The translations under genes and the position numbers were made by a program. The notes beneath the pieces are model-generated. The model was given only the letters and a program-made list of their open reading frames with translations. It searched no databases and had not been told where the DNA came from. Shown in pieces: positions 51,681-60,531 of a DNA stretch of 64,000 bases. The stretch spans positions 6,415,001-6,479,000 of the forward strand of contig NZ_CP108093.1 of the NCBI RefSeq assembly GCF_036188265.1, written 5' to 3'. The stretch is from Streptomyces sp. NBC_00247 (GTDB lineage Bacteria; Actinomycetota; Actinomycetes; Streptomycetales; Streptomycetaceae). How positions within the stretch are numbered: the first letter of the stretch is position 1; every line of letters starts with the position of its first letter.

Positions 51681-52133
51681 CTTCACGCTCCCTTGTGGAT
51701 CGCGGCAACGTCTGCGGGCGCCGTCACGTAGGCGGGTGGAAGTCTCGTTTTGACGGAGACCCTGTCTGGACGCGGGATGAGCTCCACCGGGTGGCCGTAG
51801 CCCTTTCGGCGCGCGCTCACTACGGGACAAGGCGGAACCCGGTTATGCAGCGGGCGAGAATGGATTACCGCTCGCATTCCTCGGCGAGCCGGGCAGGGGG
51901 CGCCGTCGCCTGCGGCGGTCTCCCGGTCCTCGGCCGGACCGAGCCTCGCGGACCCGCCCGCGCCGAGGAAATGGCAGGAAGGGCGGAGGGCGGCCGCGGT
52001 CCGATCCGGCCTCACTCCGGATGCGCTTCGTATGGTTCCGGAGGGATTCGACATGGTGAGGCGCTCCTCCCGTTCACCCGGCTGAGTGCCGCCGCGGCGT
52101 CGATGGTGGCAGTTCGTGCGGTCCTTACCAGGG
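51681..52133. other. Intergenic region upstream of the LuxR gene
   Basis: About 450 bp with no recognisable gene; the open frames are GC-rich shadows. It must hold the promoter of the LuxR gene and the end of the ethylmalonyl-supply transcript. I see no strong hairpin. Confidence 0.5.
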
Positions 52134-53039
52134 TCAGCTGTCGTAGGTATGGAAGCCCTGTCCGGTCTTCCTGCCGTGCCGACCGGTCTCGACCATGCGC
52201 AGGAGCAACGGGGGAGGCGCGTACTGAGGATCCTTGAACTCCTGGTACAGCGCGGCGGCGATGTCCCTGACGGTGTCCAGGCCCACCAAGTCGGCGAGCT
52301 TCAAGGGGCCCAGCGGGTGCGAGCAGCCGAGCACCATGCCCCGGTCTATCACCTCGGCAGTCGCGAACCCCGACTCGACCATCCGGATGGCCGACAACAG
52401 GTAGGGGATCAGCAGGGCGTTGACCACGAAACCGCTGCGGTCCGCGGACCGGATGACTTCCTTGCCCAGGACGCCTTGGACGAACAGGCGGGCCTGCTCG
52501 TGGACGGTCTCCTCCGTGTCGAGCGAACTGATCAGCTCGACCAGTGGCATGGCCGGGACCGGACTGAAGAAGTGCGCGCCGATCACCTGACCGGGGCGCG
52601 TGGTGGCCCGACCGATACGGGAGATCGGCAGGGAGGAGGTGTTGGTGGCGAGAATGGCCGCCGGGTTCTTCACCACCCGGTCCAGCGCCCCGAACAGCTC
52701 CAGCTTCTCCTGCTCGTGTTCCCGGATGCACTCGATCACAAGTTGACGGTCCCGCAGGTCGTCGAGGGCGGTGGTGAAGGTCAACCTCTCCAGCGCGCCG
52801 TCACGCTGTTCCTCCGTCACCCTCCCCTTGGACACAGCCCGGGTGAGCGAGGCCGCGATCCGGTCGCCGCCCGCGACAGCCGAGCCAGGCCGTGAGACCA
52901 CCACGGTCACCTGGCAGCCGGCCAGCGCGGCCACCTCGGCGATGCCCGAACCCATCAGCCCGCAGCCGACCACGCCGACTCGATCAACGGGCTCACCCGA
53001 GTCCGGTGCGGGGGCGCACTCCGGCGCGGTACCGCTCAT
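52134..53039 (-). CDS. 3-Hydroxyacyl-CoA (3-hydroxybutyryl-CoA) dehydrogenase
   Basis: A 301-residue NAD(P)-dependent dehydrogenase: Rossmann motif VGVVGCGLMGSGIAEVAA, LVIECIREHEQEKLELFG, ILATNTSSLPIS, the catalytic-His region GAHFFSPVPAMPLVELI, RSGFVVNALLIPYL and GLDTVRDI. It interconverts acetoacetyl-CoA and 3-hydroxybutyryl-CoA. Beside crotonyl-CoA carboxylase/reductase it forms a short supply route to ethylmalonyl-CoA; a crotonase is not in the window. Confidence 0.93.
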   Translation of the reverse strand: MSGTAPECAPAPDSGEPVDRVGVVGCGLMGSGIAEVAALAGCQVTVVVSRPGSAVAGGDRIAASLTRAVSKGRVTEEQRDGALERLTFTTALDDLRDRQLVIECIREHEQEKLELFGALDRVVKNPAAILATNTSSLPISRIGRATTRPGQVIGAHFFSPVPAMPLVELISSLDTEETVHEQARLFVQGVLGKEVIRSADRSGFVVNALLIPYLLSAIRMVESGFATAEVIDRGMVLGCSHPLGPLKLADLVGLDTVRDIAAALYQEFKDPQYAPPPLLLRMVETGRHGRKTGQGFHTYDS

Positions 53040-53131
53040 GCCGTCCTGCCTTCTTGTGTAATGAAGTCGACGCGACGGGCGTCGGTCCCGGCGGCGATCA
53101 TCTTCGTAGCTGCCTTCCGACGGGACGGAGC

Positions 53132-54502
53132 TCAGTGGGACAGTGCGTGCGCGGGGACGTCCTCGGCCGGTACGCGCAGCGGACTGAGGCGCCCCTCGCC
53201 GATGCGGGCACGGGTCTGCGGGTCAGTGACGCCAAGTCCGGGTTCCGGGGCGAGGCAGAGGACACCGATCTTCCCGATGTGGCGGTTCTGCTGAACCTTC
53301 CGGGACGCCTCGGCGATCTGGTCGAGTGGGTAGACCTCGGACAGGGCGGGCATCAGTCGTCCCGCCTGCACCAGTCGGTTGCACTCCCATTGCTCCTGCA
53401 AGTTGGCGGAGTGACTGCCGATGATCCGTTTGAGACTCATCCACAGATAGCGATTGTCGTAGTGGTGCTGGTAGCCGGTGCTGGAGCCGCAGGTGACCAC
53501 GGTTCCGCCGCGCCGTACAAGGAAAGTGGACGTAGCGAATGTGGCCCGGCCGATGAAGTCGACGACGACATGCGGGTCCTCGCCCACCTCACGGCGGATG
53601 ATCCGGCGCAGCCGCCTGCCGGCTTCGATCGCCTGGCCGGGATCGCCGTCGGAGCCATTGCCGTCACCCATGCCGATCTCGGCACGGTTGATGATGACGT
53701 CGCAGCCCAGTCGGCGCAGGACAGCGGCTTTGGCCTCGGAGCTGACGACGCCGATCGGGATCCCGCCGCCGTTCTTCACCAGCTGCACGGCGGATGCTCC
53801 CAGGCCGCCGGCGGCGCCCCAGATCAGCACGATGTCGCCCTGCTTCATCCGTGCTCCGTGCTCCCCCACCAGCATCCGGTAGGAAGTGCCCGCGCACAGC
53901 GGGATGGAAGCGGCCTCCTCCCAGGTCAGATGGGCGGCCTTGGGCACCAGCTGGCTGGCCCGGACCACTGCGTAGTGGGCCAGGCCCCCGAAGTTGGTCT
54001 CGAAGCCCCAGATCCGCTGTTCGGCGCCGAGCATGCCGTCCGAGTGGGTGGCGGGTTCCTGGTCGTCCACGTGGGTGCAGGAGACGACGACGTGGTCGCC
54101 GGTGCGCCAGCGCCGCACCCCATTGCCGGTGCGCACGATCACTCCGGACGCGTCGGAACCCAGGACATGGTAAGGCTGGTCGTGCCGGGAGGCCCAGCCT
54201 CCCTGTCGGCCGTAGCGACGCAGGAAGTCGAAGGTGGGTAACGGCTCGAACATCGCCGACCACACGGTGTTGTAATTGACTGAGCTGGCCATCACAGCCA
54301 CCAGCACCTCGTCGGGCGCGAGTTCGGGCATCGGCACCGGTCCGAGGTGCAGGGTGCGCCGGACGTCCTTGTCCGCCGCATCGCCGAACAGGCCGACGTC
54401 TTCCACCCGCAGGTGGGTGGCCACGTACTGCTCCGGCACCGGTTCGCGCTCCAGGCGATCGGCGCTCGCGCCGGCGAGCACGGCCTTCGCCAATGAATCC
54501 AT
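53132..54502 (-). CDS. ccr: Crotonyl-CoA carboxylase/reductase
   Basis: A 456-residue medium-chain dehydrogenase-type enzyme. Recognised by VMASSVNYNTVWSAMFEP, HVLGSDASGVI, NFGGLAHYAVV, WEEAASIPLCAGTSYRMLV, the nucleotide-binding IWGAAGGLGASAVQL, and VVVDFIGRATFATSTFLVRRGGTVV. It reductively carboxylates crotonyl-CoA to ethylmalonyl-CoA with NADPH. ATG at 54502 is preferred over one 6 nt upstream because GGGG is then properly spaced. With the dehydrogenase next door it implies an ethylmalonyl extender (or butyryl starter); module 1 of the large PKS, with its unusual AT, is the best acceptor in the window. Confidence 0.95.
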   Translation of the reverse strand: MDSLAKAVLAGASADRLEREPVPEQYVATHLRVEDVGLFGDAADKDVRRTLHLGPVPMPELAPDEVLVAVMASSVNYNTVWSAMFEPLPTFDFLRRYGRQGGWASRHDQPYHVLGSDASGVIVRTGNGVRRWRTGDHVVVSCTHVDDQEPATHSDGMLGAEQRIWGFETNFGGLAHYAVVRASQLVPKAAHLTWEEAASIPLCAGTSYRMLVGEHGARMKQGDIVLIWGAAGGLGASAVQLVKNGGGIPIGVVSSEAKAAVLRRLGCDVIINRAEIGMGDGNGSDGDPGQAIEAGRRLRRIIRREVGEDPHVVVDFIGRATFATSTFLVRRGGTVVTCGSSTGYQHHYDNRYLWMSLKRIIGSHSANLQEQWECNRLVQAGRLMPALSEVYPLDQIAEASRKVQQNRHIGKIGVLCLAPEPGLGVTDPQTRARIGEGRLSPLRVPAEDVPAHALSH

Positions 54503-54692
54503 GATCATTCCCCTGTCCGGTGGCTGGTGCCGGCCGGGAAAACCCGTACGGCTGCTGGAAGTTCTTCGGGGCGGTAATCCCGTGCGTTTGCGGACGAAAC
54601 CGCGCGGCCCCTGAACATCGGACTGCGCGGTGTTCCCACGTCCGCTCATTGCTCGTGGGCCCGCAGGCCGGAGGCATTGTTCACGTGTATCG

Positions 54693-55472
54693 TCATGCGG
54701 CGGCGCCGCCGTCGGCGGCATAGAAACCGCCGGCGAGAATGTCATTGTTCAACTGCCGCAGAGTCTCGCACGGTTCAAGTCCGAGCTCATCCTGCAGCCG
54801 CGTGCGAGCCGTCTGATACACGGCGAGAGCGTCTGCCTGCCGGTCGGCGCGGTACAGCGCCTGCATCAGATGCCGGTAAAAGCTTTCCCGCAGAGGGTAT
54901 TCGGTGGTGAGAGCGTAGAGCCGACCGACGACTTCACGGTGCCTGCCCATTTTCAGATATGCTTCCAAAAGGGTTTCGGTGCACTCGAGGCGGGACTCTT
55001 CGAGCCAGGTGGTATACGCGTAAGTGATGAGTCCCTCTTGGTGATTGGCCAAAGCTGATCCCCGCCAGATCTGCAAAGCCCGTTCCAGGACGAGGATGGC
55101 TTCCCCGTATTCGGCCCGGTGATAGAGATCGGTGCCTCGGTCCGTGAGGGACTGAAAGTCCCTCACGTCGATTTCATCGTTTCCGATGCGCAGCATGTAC
55201 CCGAGCGGGCGGGTCACGATAGGGCTCCTGGTGCGCAGTCCGCCGCTCGCCTTCAGGAATTTGCGTAGTTGCGAGATATAGACGTGAAGCGCGGCGGTGG
55301 CACGTTTCGGCGGCGCTTCCCCCCATATCTCACGAATGAGCTGGTCCGTTGTGACGACCTGGTCGCAGCGCGCCAGAAGTGCGGCGAACAGTGCTTCAAT
55401 CTTCCGTGCGCTGATGAAGGAAGGCTCGCCCGAACCGAGTACCCTGATAGGCCCCAGAACCTCATATCGCAT
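54693..55472 (-). CDS. SARP-family pathway activator (second)
   Basis: A 259-residue SARP: DNA-binding domain MRYEVLGPIRVLGSG ... LHVYISQLRKFL ... RPLGYMLRI, then a BTAD domain with ALYRADRQADALAVYQ and LGLEPCETLRQLNNDIL. ATG at 55472 has AGGGGG 6 nt upstream; one two codons earlier touches the RBS. It resembles the SARP at 18.3 kb along its length; I saw no TTA codon in it. Triple 11-bp-spaced heptamers lie upstream (55526-55554), so it may be auto- or cross-regulated. Confidence 0.94.
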   Translation of the reverse strand: MRYEVLGPIRVLGSGEPSFISARKIEALFAALLARCDQVVTTDQLIREIWGEAPPKRATAALHVYISQLRKFLKASGGLRTRSPIVTRPLGYMLRIGNDEIDVRDFQSLTDRGTDLYHRAEYGEAILVLERALQIWRGSALANHQEGLITYAYTTWLEESRLECTETLLEAYLKMGRHREVVGRLYALTTEYPLRESFYRHLMQALYRADRQADALAVYQTARTRLQDELGLEPCETLRQLNNDILAGGFYAADGGAAA

Positions 55473-55525
55473 GGTCATCCCCCTGGCAAGCCGCTCACGG
55501 ATTGAAAGCTGCATGACGCGCACAT

Positions 55526-55554
55526 AGCCTCGAATGGGCCTTCCGCCGGCCTAA
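55526..55554 (-). promoter_or_regulatory. Putative SARP box E upstream of the second SARP
   Basis: Minus-strand heptamers TTAGGCC (from 55554), GAAGGCC (from 55543) and CGAGGCT (from 55532), each 11 bp apart, about 55-80 nt before the SARP start. Three in-phase repeats are a stronger signal than two, though the sequence differs from boxes A-C. Confidence 0.5.
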
Positions 55555-55715
55555 GGGTTGTCCGGCGGATCATGGCCGGGGTCGCGGCGTCCGGAACGGC
55601 ACCTCGCGGCGTTGTCGAAGCGTCCGAATCGCTCCGCGATGGGGACGCTTCGGGGCCTTGCGACGCACCGCCCCGGACGCCGCGCCCTGTCCGACCTTGA
55701 TCCGCCGGACACCAC

Positions 55716-55946
55716 CTAGCCCTGCCAGCTGGTCGGGGAGCGGAAGCCAGGGGTGCGTTCCAAGCGGCGCCAGCCTGCCATCGTTCGGCCGTCGCGGACC
55801 GCGGCGGGACCGGCGGGGTGCGCGGTGGCGCGCGCCACCAGGATCGCGGTGATCGCGGCCAGTTCTTGAGGGCTGGCGCTGCCCTTCCTCACCTTCAGCA
55901 AGATCGCTCCGGCTGCGGCTGCGGAGTGAGCGGTAGAAACGTTCAC
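55716..55946 (-). CDS. accE: Acyl-CoA carboxylase epsilon subunit (AccE/PccE-like)
   Basis: A small protein of 76 residues with the epsilon-subunit pattern: ILLKVRKGSASPQELAAITAIL, then AGWRRLERTPGF and a final SWQG. These subunits bind the carboxylase beta subunit and raise its activity. GTG at 55946 follows AAGGAGGAG. It lies 26 nt after the carboxylase beta reading frame, the normal operon order, but that partner is a pseudogene; AccE itself looks intact. Confidence 0.8.
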   Translation of the reverse strand: MNVSTAHSAAAAGAILLKVRKGSASPQELAAITAILVARATAHPAGPAAVRDGRTMAGWRRLERTPGFRSPTSWQG

Positions 55947-55972
55947 GGCGATCTCCTCCTTCAACTCGGCGT

Positions 55973-56745
55973 CTACTGAGGCAGGTTGCCGGGCCTGCGG
56001 GACGGCAGGCCGGCGCGCTCGGTGCGGAGCCTGGCGAGCGGGGCGACGAGGGCTCCGCAGGTCTCGGCGGGATCGATGACGTCGTCGACCAAGCCGCGCT
56101 CGGCCGCTCGGTACGAGTGCGGCAGTGGTACGTGCCGCCGGACGCCTTGCGCGGGGTCAGGGAGATCCGGGGCGCCGTGGCATCGCAGTACGCGCACAGC
56201 AGTTTCGCGCCGTGCCGGAGGGCCCGCCGTGCTCCTGGTCGACGCCGTGCAGGAAGCCGGGGACGTCGAGAAAGGGTGACGACGGGGACGTTGATGGTGC
56301 CGCACATCTGGACGAAGCGGGCGGCCTTTTCGCCGGCCTGGATTTCCAGGACGCCGGCGAGGGACTGCGACTGGTTGGCGACGATGCCGACCACCTGTCC
56401 GTCGAGGCGGGCGAACGCGCGGATGAAGTAGCGCGCTCAGCGCGCGTGGATCTCCAGGGAGTCGCCTTCGTCGACGAGCTCCTCGATGACCTTGTGCAGG
56501 TCGTACGGGCGGTTGTCGTCGGCGGGCACCAGGCCAGGAGGATGTCGGAGCGGCGGCCGGAGGGGCACGTGGATGGGTTCTCGCGGTTGTTCGAGAGGGG
56601 CGTTGAGACGAGGTGGCGGACCTCGGCGACGCGGGTCTCCGGCCCGGCGTCCAGCAGCAGCGCGACGCGCTCACGCGCGGGCGGCCTGCCCTTGGCGCGC
56701 TGGGCCTGGGCGGCACGCTCACTCGGGCCCTCGACGACAAGGCCG
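55973..56745 (-). pseudogene. Acyl-CoA carboxylase beta subunit (PccB-like) remnant
   Basis: Pieces of a biotin-dependent carboxyltransferase are scattered over three frames: GPSERAAQAQRAKGRPPARER, AEVRHL and NNRENP; then DLHKVIEELVDEGDSLEIHAR, stopped by TGA at 56439-56437 where the family has Trp; RLDGQVVGIVANQSQSLAG to RFVQMCGTINVPVVTL; DVPGFLHGVDQEHGG; RHGAKLLCAYCDATAPRISL; and AERGLVDDVIDPAE to GLPSRRPGNLPQ. About 190 residues near the N-terminus and about 60 near the C-terminus are deleted. It cannot be functional. It once would have carboxylated propionyl- or acetyl-CoA for the PKS. Confidence 0.88.
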
Positions 56746-56803
56746 TGTCGTGAAAGTCCCGCCTGCCCGGCGGCGTATGGCACGCACGCCCGCCGCGTTG
56801 TCG

Positions 56804-56838
56804 GGGTCGCCCCGATACATCCAGTATCGGGGCGACCC
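56804..56838. repeat. Perfect hairpin within a degenerate MITE-like segment
   Basis: 15-bp arms and a 5-nt loop. Read on the minus strand, roughly 56850-56760 follows the same order as the interior of the two MITE copies (GGCGGAGGG, ATAC-GGATG, CAACGCGGCG), so it may be an old third member in inverted orientation. Confidence 0.5.
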
Positions 56839-57354
56839 TCCGCCTTACGATCGCACGCACCGGACGCCGCCGGACCCGCCCTCCGGGCGGACGGCGCTCC
56901 TTTCACAACACGGCCCAGTCGTCTCAGGTGCGCCAGTGATGTCACAGCGTCTTGCATGGTGCTCACTCCGCTGACCCCTCTCATCGCCTGCCGGCGCACA
57001 CCACCCGCGGACTTGTCCCGCACTTTTCTCGAGGGGATCGACGCGTTCGGCTGCGATCGCCCGGCGGTTCTGGTCGAACTCACGCGCGGAATCGGGAACG
57101 TCGATTGTGGTCAGCGCGTGTTGGGCCGAGGCGGCCGGACTCGACCTGGGCCTCGAACGGCAACCCGGACTCGGATGTGGACGCCATTGTCAGGGGCACC
57201 TTTCGGTAGCGGCCGGCAGGTCCGCGGAGTGGGAACCTGGGGGACATGTTCTCCGCCCCGCGGACGCAAGGGCTGCAGTCGGGGATTGACTCTCCTCACT
57301 TCGTGCCGGCCCGCCCCGTTCCCTTGCGGCCGACGTCATGAATATGTAGGAGAC

Positions 57355-57383
57355 CGCTAAAGGTTCACTTACCTCAGTCTGAA
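57355..57383 (-). promoter_or_regulatory. Putative SARP box F, orphaned upstream of the carboxylase pseudogene
   Basis: Minus-strand heptamers TTCAGAC (from 57383), GTAAGTG (from 57372) and TTTAGCG (from 57361), each 11 bp apart. TTTAGCG is identical to heptamers in boxes A and B. The only gene downstream on this strand is the decayed carboxylase, which may once have been in the regulon. Confidence 0.4.
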
Positions 57384-57629
57384 TCTACCGTTTCCGAGTC
57401 GGCGAATAGCTCCTGGGCCTTTTGCGGGGGGATTTCTCCGGATGGGCAGGGGGAATATCGAGTATTCGTCCGCAGCAGGGTCTGCGATAGCCTTCGCAAT
57501 TGCGGGGGTGGAGCTCCTCAGGCAAATCTCCAGTCAGTGGTGGGTGTGCCCGCAGATTTTCTCATTCGAGCTTGCGGCGCCACTGTTCGGGAAAGCGTCC
57601 GGTCAAAGTGCGGCCGTCGTCGCCGGCTA

Positions 57630-57791
57630 AGGGTTGTCCCGCGATTCGTGGTGGTTCGGTGCGCGGCGTCAGATGCGGTGCATCGCATGGCGGAGGGGCG
57701 TCCGCATACCGGATGGAGCGGGACGTTCCGGCAACGCGGCGAGGTGCCGTAGCTGTCGTCGCGCACCCGCCAGGAATTGCGGGGCAACCCT
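57630..57791. mobile_element. MITE-like element, copy 1 (162 bp)
   Basis: Non-coding element with imperfect terminal inverted repeats of about 18 bp (AGGGTTGTCCCGCGATTC at the left; the right end reads GAATTGCGGGGCAACCCT), flanked by TA on both sides. Roughly 94% identical to copy 2 at 61252-61413, same length. A TA target fits IS630/Tc1-type mobilisation. Confidence 0.75.
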
Positions 57792-57793
57792 TA

Positions 57794-58692
57794 GAGCTCG
57801 TAACACGATCATGGTCGGGTCTTCTTGAGGCGTCGGTAGCAGATGAGGCTGCAGGCGAGGGAGACGAAGGCGTCGTGGAGTTCGGTGCGGCGTTCCCAGC
57901 GGACGGCGAGTCGTTTGAAGTGGTGGAGCAGGGCGAAGGTCTGCTCGACGACGTATCGCAGCTTGCCGATGCCCTTGATGTTCGGTGATCCCTTGCGAGA
58001 GATGACGGGCAAGATTCGTCGGCGACGGAGCTCGTCGCGGTGAGCGTTGGAGTCGTACCCTTTGTCGCCGAGCAGGGCCTCTGGCCGTCGGCGGGGCCGG
58101 CCGGGTCGGCCTGCGACGGGTGGGATGCCGTCGACCAGGGCCAGGGTCTGGGTGACGTCGTTGACGTTGGCTGCGGTCGTGATGACCTTGAGCGGGGTGC
58201 CGCGTCCGTCGCAGATCAGGTGGTGCTTGCTGCCCGTCTTCCGCCGGTCGACCGGCGACGGACCGGTGTCGGCGCCCCCTTTTTCGCGCGGATGTGGGAA
58301 CCGTCCACACACGCACGTGACCAGTCGAGTTCGCCGGCCGCGTTCAGCTCCGCAAGCAGGACCCGATGCAACTGGTCGAAGACTCCTGCCTTCTGCCACC
58401 GGTCCAGCCGACGCCAGCAGGTCTGCCCCGAGCCGAACCGGAGTTCCAGGGGCAGGAGTTGCCAGGATATGTCGTTGTAGAGGACGAACAGGATGCCCTG
58501 GAGGCAGAGTCGATCCGACACCGGCCTCGGCCCCGGAGACCGCTCCGGCCACGGCGGCAGCAACGGCTCGATCAGAACCCACAACTCATCGTCCACGATC
58601 CACGGTCGGGTACTCACATCCTCACGAACAGCCGAATCGTCACACCGGCTACGCCCCACCAGCCAACATCAACAAGATCGTGTTACGAGCTC
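57794..58692 (-). mobile_element. IS5-family insertion sequence (899 bp)
   Basis: Ends are a perfect 17-bp inverted repeat, GAGCTCGTAACACGATC, at 57794-57810 and 58676-58692, flanked by direct repeats TTA (57791-57793 and 58693-58695). It carries one transposase made from two overlapping frames. The left junction is the last bases of MITE copy 1, so the IS inserted next to the MITE after the MITE arrived. Confidence 0.88.
57809..58659 (-). CDS. IS5-family DDE transposase made by -1 frameshift
   Basis: The first frame starts at 58659 with the DUF4096-type domain (RPWIVDDELWVLIEPLLPPW, LQGILFVLYNDISWQLLP) and reaches the first catalytic Asp in CVDGSHIRAKKG; the second continues TGSKHHLICDGRGTPL, second Asp in LLGDKGYDSNAHR and Glu in YVVEQTFALLHHFKRLAVRWE. 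The frames meet at a run of five A then five G (58284-58275, minus strand), a standard slippery site for -1 frameshifting in this group. With both inverted repeats intact the element may be active. Confidence 0.85.
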
Positions 58693-59134
58693 TTAAGGGC
58701 TTGCAGGGAATCAAGATGTTTTTTCTCGACGCGGTAGTCGCTGCTGCGGTATACGCGTACAGGAGGGAAGTCGTGACCAACTCGCTTTGCGGCTCATGGT
58801 GTTGTTCTCGCACCAGGGCGAGCGGCAACAGCGGCTGTTGATGGCTGCGGAGGCCTGGAGCCCGGGGAGCGCCAGCTGTAGCTGTCGTCGGCATCCGCAG
58901 TCGCCCAGCGGAGCGGGACAGGGGCATCAACGGCCCGGCAGACCACCTCCCTGGCCATCTGGACCACCCTCAACAGCGTTCACGCCGAGCCCTTGCAGTA
59001 CCAAGTGCGGCCTTACACGCCGGGGTCACCGAACGTCGAACCATTGGTGGACTGCCAAGCCCGGCAGAATCTCGACAACCCCCGGTCCGGTGGGGGTGTC
59101 CCCGGGGCCCTCCCGCGTGGGCGCCGGCTTCAGG
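58693..59134. other. Gene-free stretch right of the IS
   Basis: About 440 bp with no supported gene; open frames are short and resemble nothing known. Possibly decayed mobile DNA, as expected beside an insertion sequence. Confidence 0.5.
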
Positions 59135-59872
59135 TCAGCGCGAGTCTTGCCCAGGGCCCGCCGGTTCCTCACGTGGGCAAGGCCGGGTGGGCGAGAGTAG
59201 TACCTCGTCGAGTTCGTCAGCGGTGAGCGATGGTGCGGGCAGACTGGGCGCTGTGGGGTGAATGCGTAGGCCATCGAGGATCAGGGCGAGCGGACGGCGA
59301 AAGGCGCCGGGAACGGTTGTGGTGAGTGCCGGGAGAGACCGGCCCAGCACCGCCAAAGAGAAAAGCAGGTCCTCGGGAGTGATGTCCGGGCGGATCGTCC
59401 CCTGCTTCTGGCCCTCGCGGAGCAGGAAGCCGACGGTCCGGCGATGCCGTACGTGGATCAGCTCCAGGGATGTGGCATCAGGACAAGAGGCGGTCGGATG
59501 ACCGGCACAACGCTCGGTCGGCAGTGCTGTGATGACTGCGTACAGGTAGTCCGTGAGACCTGTCCACGCGTTCCGGATGGCCAGAGCCCTATCGCCCGCT
59601 AAGACGACTTCGGTGAGTGTGCTGGAGAAGACCTCGTCAACGAGCGCCTTGCGGTTGGGAAAGTGGCGGTAAAGCGTGGCGTTTCCCACGCCCGCCCGCC
59701 GGGCGATCAGGTCTAACGGGGCCTGCAACCCCTTCTCGGCGAACGTCTCTCGGGCGGCCTCTATCAGCAGATCTCGGTTACGGAGCGCGTCACGTCGGCG
59801 CGGGGGAGGTGCACTTGGCCGGTCCGCCACAGGTGAGCGCAGGCAGGCCGCAGGCGGCTCGGTCCCGGTCAT
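59135..59872 (-). CDS. TetR-family transcriptional regulator
   Basis: A 245-residue regulator with the helix-turn-helix in residues 28-75: RNRDLLIEAARETFAEKG, LDLIARRAGVGNATLYRHFP. ATG at 59872 has GGAGG 5 nt upstream. The C-terminal domain resembles regulators of reductase or efflux genes, but no divergent target gene is intact here. It sits between the IS and the meaB remnant and is more likely genomic background than part of the polyketide cluster. Confidence 0.88.
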   Translation of the reverse strand: MTGTEPPAACLRSPVADRPSAPPPRRRDALRNRDLLIEAARETFAEKGLQAPLDLIARRAGVGNATLYRHFPNRKALVDEVFSSTLTEVVLAGDRALAIRNAWTGLTDYLYAVITALPTERCAGHPTASCPDATSLELIHVRHRRTVGFLLREGQKQGTIRPDITPEDLLFSLAVLGRSLPALTTTVPGAFRRPLALILDGLRIHPTAPSLPAPSLTADELDEVLLSPTRPCPREEPAGPGQDSR

Positions 59873-60531
59873 ACCGTCCTCCCCGTCCGCAGGGTCAGGA
59901 TTCGGACGGACGAGAGGAACACCGCCGTATGAAGAGACGCACCGATCGGACCGTTCCTCACGTACCGCTGAGGGACCATGTGCACGCGCCGACGGGAATG
60001 ATGAGAAGGAAGAAAGCCCTCATGATGATGGCGTCCCCTCTTCCCTCCACGGCGGAGTTTGCGTCGTGGGTCCGGCCGGTCAGCACCTCTGGCCAGGGTG
60101 TAACACCTCTTGCGTGTCACGGCTGCGTGTGAGCCAGAGAGGGACCCTCGTCCGTCCAGCTCGCTGTTGCGCCGCTGCACTTTCCATAAACCCATGCCCG
60201 CAGTATGAGGTACGAGCGGCTCTGCGTCCCTTGCCGACGGCGACGTCGCGCTCTCAACCTCTGGTCGCCCGAACGCAGTTCGCCTTGGCCGGCCGCCCGC
60301 TGACGGGCATCCTGGGGCGCGACGGACAGGGGCGACCCCCTGATGGGCCTGGGTGCCGCTCGCCGGCCGCGGCGGCGCCCGGCTTTCGCCGGTTCACGGC
60401 GACCTGTGGGCGCCTCCGACGGCGTACGACCGAAGAGTCTCGCCGGCGCACCGGTCACTGCCGACAAGGCTGTCCTCGACGCTGGAACCGCTCGGCCACG
60501 GCGACGTGCCCCCCGGGATTCACCAGCACCG
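59873..60531. other. Gene-free stretch upstream of the TetR gene
   Basis: About 660 bp without a recognisable gene on either strand. A minus-strand frame of about 108 residues is rich in Arg/His and looks spurious. The TetR target gene may have been lost from here. Confidence 0.45.

Larger units (their letters stand above)
56746..57629. other. Gene-free boundary region
   Basis: About 880 bp with no recognisable gene. It contains a perfect hairpin with 15-bp arms (56804-56818 and 56824-56838) inside a segment resembling the MITE interior, and the box-F heptamers (57355-57383). The rest looks decayed. Confidence 0.5.

Noticed and set aside
59869..60195. 108-residue minus-strand ORF upstream of the TetR gene
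   Set aside because: Overlaps the TetR start, is basic and low complexity, and has no RBS or homology I recognise.
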